From: Snuella sedimenti
Lineage (GTDB): Bacteria > Bacteroidota > Bacteroidia > Flavobacteriales > Flavobacteriaceae
Reading direction: 5' to 3'
Assembly (NCBI RefSeq): GCF_016428595.1
Contig: NZ_JAELVQ010000007.1
Coordinates: 1 to 64,000 of the forward strand
DNA length: 64,000 nucleotides
Shown here: piece after piece, positions 53,266 through 62,496 of the stretch
How the letters are laid out: the number at the start of each line of letters is the position of its first letter
Numbering within the stretch: position 1 is the stretch's first letter
Made by a program: the position numbers and the translations under genes
The notes under the pieces: generated by a model
The model's database searches: none
Told to the model about the DNA's origin: nothing
What the model saw: only the letters and a program-made list of their open reading frames with translations

Positions 53266-53279
53266 GACCTTGTGAGGTC
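53266..53279. repeat. Hairpin GACCT-TGTG-AGGTC
   Basis: Five-base perfect stem with a four-base loop inside the same intergenic repeat block. It is short, so low weight on its own. Confidence 0.35.
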
Positions 53280-53402
53280 AAAATGAAACGAGCGAAACCT
53301 GTACTGAGCGCAGTCGAAGTATACCCCCTATGGCTCTGCCTCGGGGATAGTTCGTTTCAAGAAATTCTTTATTTTAATGTTTCAAAATGATAGCACAAAC
53401 AA

Positions 53403-53443
53403 TGAAGTGGTTTAATCTATTTATAAAAGTTTAAAACACTTCA
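53403..53443. repeat. P163 derivative E (terminal arms only)
   Basis: 41 bp: TGAAGTGGTTTAA, 15 or so middle bases, then AAAGTTTAAAACACTTCA. The two ends are those of the C/D subfamily of P163 with the whole interior lost. Confidence 0.65.
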
Positions 53444-53633
53444 ATAATTAAAACGTCACTTTGGGGGAACTTAAGGTGACGTCAACGTTTTTGTTGCTTA
53501 ACAAACGGAACGAACTAGTGGACAAAAGATATTGTTAAGCATTGCGCTATTTTCTTTTTGGCATACAATATGTACATGTTAAAGTTAAAATGGCAAAATG
53601 CCCACTCTAAATAAAATTTAAAAAATAAATTTC

Positions 53634-55568
53634 ATGACTAAATTCTTTTTTGTTTTATGCTTGTCGTTAGTATTCAGTTTAAACACTGCTACGGCACAGA
53701 ACTACAGCACACATCAAGTTAAGAAAGGAGAGACTATCGAAAGCATTGCTAAACGTTATTTTGTTACACCTTTCGATATTTTTAGTTTGAATCCGGATGC
53801 AAAAAAGGAATTGAAGCCCAATACCATTTTAATCATTCCAATTTCTAAAGCATTAAAACCTAAAGTAACTACGGTTAGGGAGTTAAAGGGGTTTATTACG
53901 CACAAAACAAAACGTAAAGAAACCTTATACAGTTTGGCAAAACAGTATAGTGTTACAGAAGAGGATATAAAGAAGCACAATACGTTTTTGTATGCTAATC
54001 CTTTGCAAAAAGGCGATAAACTTCAAGTACCAATATTTAAAACAACAAAAGTTGTAGAGGAAGTGAAGCCAACTAAGAAATATAAGGTTTTGCCTAAAGA
54101 AGGAAAATGGCGTATAGCCTATAAATTTGGCATCACCATTCAAGAGTTGGAAGCACTTAATCCCGGATTGGAAGAAACACTTCAGGACGGACAGGAAATA
54201 AATGTACCAAACATAGAAGATGACAAAAAGAACGAGATTGATGAGAAATACAGTTACTATAAAGTAAGGCCAAAACAAGGGTTTTATAGCTTAAAGCGAG
54301 AGCTTGGTTTAGAGCAAGAAGAACTGGAAGCTTTAAACCCTGGATTGAAAGAATCTGGTTTAAAGAAAGGTATGATTTTAAAAGTACCGTTCTCTAGTAA
54401 AGCTAACGGTATCATTCAAGTTGATGCAGATAGGATTAACTTAGTAGATAGTATAAGCGATTATAAAACAAAGCACATAGCTGTAATGTTGCCATTCAGG
54501 CTTAATCGGGTCAATCATGATTCCATTTCGGGAACCAAACAGAGTATAGTAGATGATCCCTATTTAAATGCTTCCCTTGATTTTTATTCGGGCGTATTAA
54601 TGGCTATCGACTCGTTAAAGAAATTAGGTATTTCACTTAAAGTAGATGTGTATGATACCAAAAATCAGACAAGCGAAATATCGCGAATAATCGATGCCAA
54701 TAATTTTGAAACAGTTAATGCGGTTATTGGCCCACTTACGCCTAATAATTTTGAATGGGCAGCTTCCAAATTAAGAAACTTCAACGTGCCTGTTGTCTCT
54801 GTAATAGGTAGCAATTTAAAGTTGGGGGAAAATGGATTTCAGTCAAAGCCTTCAGATGGATTACTAAAAGAAAAAATAGTAAACTATGTAAAGGCAGATA
54901 CCTTATCTAGTAACATTGTTATTATTTCCGACTCTAAGCATGCTCAAGTAGCCAATAGTTTAAAGCAAGAATTTAATCATGCCAAGCAAGTTTATTCTCG
55001 AAAGGACGAAGACGGTAAAGAAGCAAACTATGTGTTGGTTGATGACATTCGTGAAGTATTAAAACCGGGTAACAATATTGTGTTTTTAGAAACTAAGGAT
55101 GAAGGTTTTGCTTCTAATGTAACAAGTATACTGGCATCTTTAATTCAGAAAGAAAATATAGAAGAAAAGAAAGAACGTATCGATATAGTATTGGTAACAA
55201 CAAACTTTAATGCAGCATTTGAAGGTGATGAAATTAAAAACCCACATTTGTCTAAGTTACAATTTACCTATGCCTCAGCATCAAAAGCTTACAATGAAAA
55301 TGATAATAATGTATTTGTTAGGGCCTATGAAAAGGCATATAATGTAACACCTAATATTGGAGCCGTTAAAGGTTTCGATTTAACAATGGATGTTGTTTTA
55401 CGATTGGTGTCTTCAGACGATTTGTATACGTCGGTTAACGACGCGCCTCTAACGGAATATGTAGAGAATAAATTTGGTTACCAAAAAAAGCTACTAGGCG
55501 GTTATTATAACAATGCAGTATATTTGGTAAAGCACCAGGATCTAACTATTGTTGAGGTAAAGCCTTAG
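53634..55568 (+). CDS. LysM repeat protein with periplasmic binding-protein-like domain
   Basis: 644 residues. Signal peptide (about 1-21), then four LysM-type repeats (about 25-70, 85-135, 150-195 and 205-252, each with a K/R-x-G/K-E-T-I/L-xx-IA/LA pattern, the last two weaker) that likely bind peptidoglycan, then a type I periplasmic binding-protein fold (about 275-640: HIAVMLPFRLNRV, DFYSGVLMAIDSLKKLG, VNAVIGPLTPNNFEWAAS). No transporter genes are adjacent, so it may be a cell-wall anchored sensor or scaffold rather than transport protein; this is inference. A similar gene follows guaA in other flavobacteria, as far as I recall. Confidence 0.82.
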   Translation: MTKFFFVLCLSLVFSLNTATAQNYSTHQVKKGETIESIAKRYFVTPFDIFSLNPDAKKELKPNTILIIPISKALKPKVTTVRELKGFITHKTKRKETLYSLAKQYSVTEEDIKKHNTFLYANPLQKGDKLQVPIFKTTKVVEEVKPTKKYKVLPKEGKWRIAYKFGITIQELEALNPGLEETLQDGQEINVPNIEDDKKNEIDEKYSYYKVRPKQGFYSLKRELGLEQEELEALNPGLKESGLKKGMILKVPFSSKANGIIQVDADRINLVDSISDYKTKHIAVMLPFRLNRVNHDSISGTKQSIVDDPYLNASLDFYSGVLMAIDSLKKLGISLKVDVYDTKNQTSEISRIIDANNFETVNAVIGPLTPNNFEWAASKLRNFNVPVVSVIGSNLKLGENGFQSKPSDGLLKEKIVNYVKADTLSSNIVIISDSKHAQVANSLKQEFNHAKQVYSRKDEDGKEANYVLVDDIREVLKPGNNIVFLETKDEGFASNVTSILASLIQKENIEEKKERIDIVLVTTNFNAAFEGDEIKNPHLSKLQFTYASASKAYNENDNNVFVRAYEKAYNVTPNIGAVKGFDLTMDVVLRLVSSDDLYTSVNDAPLTEYVENKFGYQKKLLGGYYNNAVYLVKHQDLTIVEVKP

Positions 55569-55603
55569 GAGGTATTGTTGCTGCCAGTACAGGAAAAACT
55601 TCT

Positions 55604-56059
55604 ATGAGATTATTTTTCTTTTTTATATTAGTGATCTCCACAAATGAAAAGCCCATTAAATTTGATCTAGGGGCGCCTGAAATTCAAGCTGTTTGCAAGG
55701 TTATTCTTACTTATGGAGAAATCAAAGAAGGATTTATAACATTAGGGACTGGAGGGTATGAATACAAATACAGGCTTCTGGATGAAATGACAATATATGT
55801 AAAGCTTCCTTTAGATTTGCTTGTTGGTTATAGTTCGGATGATCAAAATGGAAAAACCACTATTGATGTTGAGCGAATTAAATCAATTGAGTTACTTAAA
55901 AAGCCTAGTGAAAAATCAATTGAGATTATCGAAAATGCACGAAAGAGACAAAGTGAAAGTGAAAAGAACGAAGAGTGGGTTGATTATCAGGAACCTGTTT
56001 GGTATCACGAAATAATAACAGATCAAAAAAGAATTGATTATTTATCGAAATTCTTTTAA
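55604..56059 (+). CDS. Hypothetical protein
   Basis: 151 residues with a hydrophobic N-terminus of about ten residues, too short for a normal signal peptide, followed by a mixed polar chain (VILTYGEIKEGFITLGTGG, DEMTIYVKLPLDLLVG) and a basic C-terminal half. I do not recognise the family. Codon use looks like its neighbours. It lies 35 bases after the LysM gene on the same strand and may be co-transcribed. Confidence 0.55.
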   Translation: MRLFFFFILVISTNEKPIKFDLGAPEIQAVCKVILTYGEIKEGFITLGTGGYEYKYRLLDEMTIYVKLPLDLLVGYSSDDQNGKTTIDVERIKSIELLKKPSEKSIEIIENARKRQSESEKNEEWVDYQEPVWYHEIITDQKRIDYLSKFF

Positions 56060-56157
56060 AAAGTACCGTGGTAAAACACAAAATTAATTTCTGGAATGTT
56101 TATGCTGATTAAAGAATATACATGTTAATAACGTATTGTTATTTGCTTTAAGTCAAG

Positions 56158-56182
56158 AAACCCTAAACCCTAAACCCTAAAC
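56158..56182. repeat. Three tandem CCCTAAA units
   Basis: Three perfect head-to-tail copies of the heptamer CCCTAAA between the hypothetical gene and the DUF3820 gene. Same unit as the plant telomere repeat, surely by chance or slippage. Confidence 0.9.
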
Positions 56183-56191
56183 TTGTGATAT

Positions 56192-56419
56192 ATGTTACAG
56201 GATAAAGAGTATTTAATTCGTTTAGCGCATACCAAAATGCCTTTTGGTAAGTACAAGGATTATTATTTAATAGATCTACCCGAACACTATGTGGTGTGGT
56301 ATCAAAATAAAGGATTTCCTAAAGGAAAGTTGGGAGATATGCTCCAGTTGGTTTACGAACTTAAATTAAATGGTTTGGAGGATTTGATTCGTAATATTAA
56401 AAAGCAGTATCCTAAGTAA
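56192..56419 (+). CDS. DUF3820 family protein
   Basis: 75 residues, matching DUF3820: KMPFGKYKDYYLIDLPEHYVVWYQNKGFPKGKLGDML. The FGKxK motif resembles the C-terminal module of the DnaQ-like exonuclease at 39244. Function unknown. Confidence 0.85.
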   Translation: MLQDKEYLIRLAHTKMPFGKYKDYYLIDLPEHYVVWYQNKGFPKGKLGDMLQLVYELKLNGLEDLIRNIKKQYPK

Positions 56420-56537
56420 AATAGTTTTAAACGAGTTTCCTCGAGCATTAATTTGTAGTTTTATTGTATATTATTTTAATCACTAAAAAGGTAGGGAACA
56501 CATCGTTGGTAAATAACTAAAAAACATTTCGGCATAA

Positions 56538-58220
<1,683 letters not shown>

Positions 58221-58347
58221 TGGATAGTTTTTTGATAATCGAAAACGTATCAATAAAAAGTATAAACAAATAAAGTTGTCACATTTTAGTAAAAGAGAGC
58301 ATCGTATCAAGACGCCAATATTCATTAAGAGAGACATCAATTAGCAT

Positions 58348-60240
58348 ATGGAAGAAAAAAAGTTAGATATTAATTCGATAATAGGATTTGTTCTTATTTT
58401 CGGAATATTGATGTATATGCTTTGGCAAAACCAGCCAACGCCCGAAGAGTTAGAAGCCCAGAAAAAGGCACAACAAGAGCAGATAAATGCCGAAAAAAGT
58501 AAACAAGTACAGGAGCAGACAATAACAACTACAGCCGAAGATTTTTCAATTGGAGCCGAAGTCGACTCTTTAAAGTTACTTGAGTTAAAGAATAAATTAG
58601 GAGCGTTTGCCTATTCGGCTACTAAGGTAGCTTCAAAAGAAACGGTAGTTGAAAGTGACGTATTGGCATTAAAGTTTAATAGTAAAGGGGGCTACCTCTC
58701 TGAAGTTAAACTTAAAAAGTTTGTGAATTTTAATGACGAACCTATTTACATTGTTAAGGAAAACAATGCAGAATTCAATATTAATTTTGGAACTAACGAC
58801 AGTAGAATATTAAATACTAAAGACCTGTATTTTGAGCCTACTGTAACAAAAAATGGGGGTAATATCGTCGTTTCAATGAAACTGAAGGTATCCGAGAATC
58901 AGTTTTTAGAATACCGCTACGAATTGAAAGCAGGTGACTATATGATGGATTTTACCATTCGGTCACAAGGTTTAAGCGGCGTTATAAATAGTTCGCAACC
59001 CATTAATTTAGACTGGAATCTTAAAACCTATCGCCATGCCAAAAGTATCACGTACGAAAATAGGTATACCGAATTGGTTTACGAATACGAAGGCGGAAAA
59101 GACGATTACCTTGGGCAACGGGAATTATCTGAGGATTCTGGAGAGGACGTAACTTATGTAGCCTTTAAACAACATTTTTTTACCTCTATTTTATTGGCCG
59201 ATTCGCCGTTTAAAACAGGAGCGTTTACATCTGAGAATTTAGTTAGGGATGAAGAAATAGATACCGTTTTCACCAAAGCATTCACGGCTAAATTACCATT
59301 AGAACTTAATGGTGGCGAACTAAATAAAACAATGAATTGGTACTACGGACCGAGTGATTATAAAATCTTAAATGCTTACGATCGTAACCTTGACGAAATT
59401 GTGCCACTTGGTTGGGGAATTTTTGGATGGATTAACCGTTATGTGTTCATTCCTTTATTCGGATTTTTAGGCGGTATTTTACCTTATGGTTTTGCAATTA
59501 TAGTAATGACCATTTTGGTTAGAATAGTCATGTCCCCGGTAACCTATAAGTCGTATTTGTCCCAAGCAAAAATGAAGGTTATAAAGCCTGAGATTACTGA
59601 GATATCAGAGAAGTATAAGGATAATGCCATGAAGAAGCAACAGGAAACTATGGCTTTATATAGTAAAGCAGGGGTGAGTCCAATGGCAGGGTGTTTACCA
59701 GCTTTAATGCAGTTACCTGTATTTTATGCTTTGTTCCAGTTCTTCCCGTCGGCATTCGATTTGCGTCAAAAAAGTTTCCTTTGGGCAGAAGATTTATCAT
59801 CCTATGATACTATTGCAGAGTTGCCATTTCACATTCCATTTTATGGTGATCACGTGAGTTTATTTCCTATTTTGGCATCGGTAGCCATATTCTTTTACAT
59901 GCAAATGACTACTGGTCAGCAAGTAGCGTCGCAACCAACGCAGGAAGGTATGCCAGACATGGGCAAGATGATGAAATATATGATGTATTTCTCGCCGTTA
60001 ATGATGTTGTTCTTCTTTAACAACTATGCTTCTGGTTTAAGTTTGTATTATTTTATATCAAACTTAATTACCATTGGAATAATGTTGGTTATCAAGAATT
60101 TTATCATTGATGAAGATAAGATTCATGCTAAGATTCAAGAGAATAAAAAGAAGCCTAAAAAGCAAAATCGTTTTCAGCAAAAAATGGCTGAAATGATGGA
60201 ACAGGCAGAAAAGCAAAAGCAAACGCAAAAGCGTAAGTAA
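58348..60240 (+). CDS. yidC: Membrane protein insertase YidC
   Basis: Inserts proteins into the inner membrane with or without SecYEG; 630 residues. N-terminal anchor helix (about 8-24), large periplasmic beta domain (about 95-345), then the five-helix core (about 360-590) with ILVRIVMSPVTYKSYLSQAKM, AGCLPALMQLPVFYALFQFF and YASGLSLYYFISNLITI. The C-terminal tail is strongly basic (KKPKKQNRFQQKM), consistent with ribosome contact. Ends with a terminator. Confidence 0.97.
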   Translation: MEEKKLDINSIIGFVLIFGILMYMLWQNQPTPEELEAQKKAQQEQINAEKSKQVQEQTITTTAEDFSIGAEVDSLKLLELKNKLGAFAYSATKVASKETVVESDVLALKFNSKGGYLSEVKLKKFVNFNDEPIYIVKENNAEFNINFGTNDSRILNTKDLYFEPTVTKNGGNIVVSMKLKVSENQFLEYRYELKAGDYMMDFTIRSQGLSGVINSSQPINLDWNLKTYRHAKSITYENRYTELVYEYEGGKDDYLGQRELSEDSGEDVTYVAFKQHFFTSILLADSPFKTGAFTSENLVRDEEIDTVFTKAFTAKLPLELNGGELNKTMNWYYGPSDYKILNAYDRNLDEIVPLGWGIFGWINRYVFIPLFGFLGGILPYGFAIIVMTILVRIVMSPVTYKSYLSQAKMKVIKPEITEISEKYKDNAMKKQQETMALYSKAGVSPMAGCLPALMQLPVFYALFQFFPSAFDLRQKSFLWAEDLSSYDTIAELPFHIPFYGDHVSLFPILASVAIFFYMQMTTGQQVASQPTQEGMPDMGKMMKYMMYFSPLMMLFFFNNYASGLSLYYFISNLITIGIMLVIKNFIIDEDKIHAKIQENKKKPKKQNRFQQKMAEMMEQAEKQKQTQKRK

Positions 60241-60243
60241 TAG

Positions 60244-60270
60244 AAAGCTGCCAAATGGCAGCTTTTTTTT
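60244..60270 (+). terminator. yidC terminator
   Basis: Perfect stem AAAGCTGCC / GGCAGCTTT with four-base loop and a run of eight T. Confidence 0.92.
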
Positions 60271-60332
60271 ATACAATTAGTTTGTCCGTTTTTCGTTTCA
60301 TTTAGCACATTTAACCTTATAAATAGTCACTT

Positions 60333-61001
60333 ATGAAATTTGTAATAGTTGCAGCTTTTTTACTAACAAGTACTTTGGTCATTTCACAAGATATTAATCA
60401 GTTTGATGAAAATGGGAAACGACACGGTATTTGGAAGAAAAACTTTGAAGGTACCAAGATTACAAGGTACGAGGGTGCATTTGTGCATGGTAAGGAAGTT
60501 GGATTGTTTAAATTTTATAAGAAAATAAATAACCAGCCGGTACTTGCTGCTACCAAGCAATTCAATGAAAACGATAACAAAGCAGAAGTTAAGTTTTATT
60601 CCTCTCAAGGTAAACTAATTAGTGAAGGGGTAATGGACGGGAAAACTTATATAGGCACTTGGAAATATTATCAAAAGAATTCGGATAAATTAATGACCAT
60701 TGAGCATTACGACGATTCTGGAAATCTTGTAGGTGAACGGTTAGTATACTATCCAAACGGAGCGGTAGCAGAAGAGCAACATTACAAAAAAGGTAAATTG
60801 GATGGTGTTTCAAAATGGTACTCAGAAAAGAAGGTAGTTTTAAAAGAGTTTACATATGTAGATGGTAAATTACACGGCCAGTCCAAATACTATAGCCCTA
60901 AAGGAGATTTAGTAGTTGAAGGAGCTTATAAACATGGGAAAAAGCATGGTGTTTGGAAATATTATGAAGAGGGAGTGCTGAGAGAAGAAAAGAGCTTTTA
61001 A
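60333..61001 (+). CDS. Exported YwqK/MORN-repeat protein
   Basis: 222 residues. Signal peptide ending VISQ, then repeated MORN-like units of the YwqK antitoxin family (GKRHGIWKKNF, GKTYIGTWKYY, GNLVGERLVYYPNGAVAEEQHYKKGKL, GKLHGQSKYYSPKG, GKKHGVWKYYEEG), i.e. a beta-repeat solenoid. No toxin gene is adjacent and it is exported, so the antitoxin name is probably misleading; the role is unknown. Confidence 0.85.
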   Translation: MKFVIVAAFLLTSTLVISQDINQFDENGKRHGIWKKNFEGTKITRYEGAFVHGKEVGLFKFYKKINNQPVLAATKQFNENDNKAEVKFYSSQGKLISEGVMDGKTYIGTWKYYQKNSDKLMTIEHYDDSGNLVGERLVYYPNGAVAEEQHYKKGKLDGVSKWYSEKKVVLKEFTYVDGKLHGQSKYYSPKGDLVVEGAYKHGKKHGVWKYYEEGVLREEKSF

Positions 61002-61110
61002 CGGAGCCAGAGTAAATTAATAAGCAACAGATTGGGTTTTTTTATTTGTAAATTTGCAACATAAAATAAGCGTAAATAGACGGCTCCGTATGAACTGGAA
61101 ATATGGAGCA

Positions 61111-61135
61111 AATAATTTAAAAAAGTTTGAACGTG
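61111..61135 (+). mobile_element. F143 right-end remnant
   Basis: AATAATTTAAAAAAGTTTGA followed by ACGTG and TGAAA resembles the right end of F143. It abuts the full copy 3, suggesting an earlier insertion at the same TGAAA. Confidence 0.5.
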
Positions 61136-61140
61136 TGAAA

Positions 61141-61284
61141 CGAACATTAATAAAATTTAAACATTTTTTCACAAAAGGGAATGTTTAAAATTTTTAATGT
61201 GAGAACGAGTGCAACAAGAGCTTACATTCGTTCTTAATTTTATAATTAACATATAGTCAAAATAATTACTAAAATTTAAACGAA
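61141..61284 (+). mobile_element. F143 repeat element, copy 3 (full length)
   Basis: 144 bp flanked by TGAAA at 61136-61140 and 61285-61289. It is more diverged from copies 1 and 2 than they are from each other, but keeps the mini-ORF (MKRTLIKFKHFFTKGNV from GTG at 61135), the GAGAACGAGTG hairpin with changed partner strand, and the right end AAAATTTAAACGA. Its last base is the A of the mnmA ATG. Confidence 0.82.
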
Positions 61285-62471
61285 TGAAAAGAGTAATAAT
61301 CGGACTTTCAGGAGGGGTAGATTCTAGTGTGGCAGCCTTTTTGTTAAAAGAACAAGGCTACGAAGTGATTGGGCTGTTTATGAAAAACTGGCATGATGAT
61401 TCTGTGACCATTTCTAACGAATGTCCGTGGTTAGACGATAGTAACGATGCCATGTTGGTTGCTGAGAAACTGGGAATACCATTTCAAACGGTCGATTTGA
61501 GCGAACAATATAAAGAGCGTATAGTTGATTATATGTTCCACGAATACGAAAAAGGAAGAACACCAAATCCAGATGTACTTTGTAATAGAGAGATCAAGTT
61601 CGATGTCTTTATGAAAATTGCTTTAGAGCTTGGGGCCGATTATGTCGCTACCGGACATTATTGTAGAAAAGGTGTTATAGAAAGGGATGGTAAGGAAATT
61701 TATCAGTTATTGGCAGGGGTAGATGGAAATAAAGATCAGTCGTATTTTTTATGTCAGTTGTCACAAGAGCAATTGGCCAAATCCTTATTCCCAATAGGAG
61801 AGTTAACAAAACCGGAAGTACGTGATATAGCAACTAAGCTAGATTTAGTAACTGCAGAGAAGAAAGATTCGCAAGGACTATGTTTTATAGGAAAGGTAAA
61901 ATTACCAGACTTTCTTCAGCAACAATTAAAACCAAAAGAAGGCCTTATTGTAGAAGTACCAAAAGACCAGAATATTTATAAGCAAACAGCGCCTGTTTTT
62001 GATTCGGAAGAAGACAAGTTAAAATACTTATCTCGTAAAATAGATTATAAAGTCGATTTAGGTAAGGTTGTAGGGAAACATCAAGGAGCACATTATTTCA
62101 CGAAGGGACAACGTAAAGGCCTTGCTGTTGGCGGAACAGTAGAGCCACTTTTTGTAATAGATACCGATGTTGAGGATAATGTTATATATACCGGACAGGG
62201 TAAAGAACATCCAGGGTTGTTAAAAAAAGCCTTGTTTGTTGCTAACGATGAGTTACACTGGATTCGCGAGGATTTGGCTTTGCAATCTGGTCAGACCATG
62301 CAGGTAAAAGCTCGTATTAGATATCGCCAGCCCTTACAAACGGCAACATTGCATAAGGTAGAAGGCGGTTTGTACGTAGCGTTTAATGCCTTTCAATCTG
62401 CCATTACCGAAGGACAATTTGTTGCGTGGTACATAGATGACGAGTTAATAGGTTCCGGAGTAATTTCGTAA
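61284..62471 (+). CDS. mnmA: tRNA-specific 2-thiouridylase
   Basis: Thiolates U34 of certain tRNAs; 395 residues. PP-loop [18 protein letters not shown] at the start, first catalytic Cys in [13 protein letters not shown], second in [12 protein letters not shown], and the [17 protein letters not shown] and C-terminal beta-barrel domains. The ATG is rebuilt at the edge of F143 copy 3, so its leader now contains the element; a TAAATTTG box at 61049-61056 upstream of the element may be its -7 region. Confidence 0.96.
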   Translation: MKRVIIGLSGGVDSSVAAFLLKEQGYEVIGLFMKNWHDDSVTISNECPWLDDSNDAMLVAEKLGIPFQTVDLSEQYKERIVDYMFHEYEKGRTPNPDVLCNREIKFDVFMKIALELGADYVATGHYCRKGVIERDGKEIYQLLAGVDGNKDQSYFLCQLSQEQLAKSLFPIGELTKPEVRDIATKLDLVTAEKKDSQGLCFIGKVKLPDFLQQQLKPKEGLIVEVPKDQNIYKQTAPVFDSEEDKLKYLSRKIDYKVDLGKVVGKHQGAHYFTKGQRKGLAVGGTVEPLFVIDTDVEDNVIYTGQGKEHPGLLKKALFVANDELHWIREDLALQSGQTMQVKARIRYRQPLQTATLHKVEGGLYVAFNAFQSAITEGQFVAWYIDDELIGSGVIS

Positions 62472-62496
62472 CTTGCCATGACCAAATCTGGTTATA

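Larger units (their letters stand above)
52984..53633. other. Repeat-rich intergenic region between guaA and the LysM gene
   Basis: About 650 bases with no gene I can support. It holds several inverted repeats (see separate entries at 53139, 53174, 53266 and 53403) and a probable promoter for the LysM gene, which I cannot place precisely. Confidence 0.5.

Noticed and set aside
53282-53300. TGAAACGAGCGAAACC as another F143 left end
   Set aside because: Only TGAAACGAGC matches; the following bases diverge at once and belong to another intergenic repeat.
56432-56455. CGAGCATTAATTTG as a further F143 left end
   Set aside because: It is not preceded by TGAAA and the similarity stops after about ten bases.
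60333-61001. Toxin-antitoxin system suggested by the YwqK antitoxin name
   Set aside because: The protein has a signal peptide, no toxin gene is adjacent, and MORN-type repeats are common in unrelated exported proteins.
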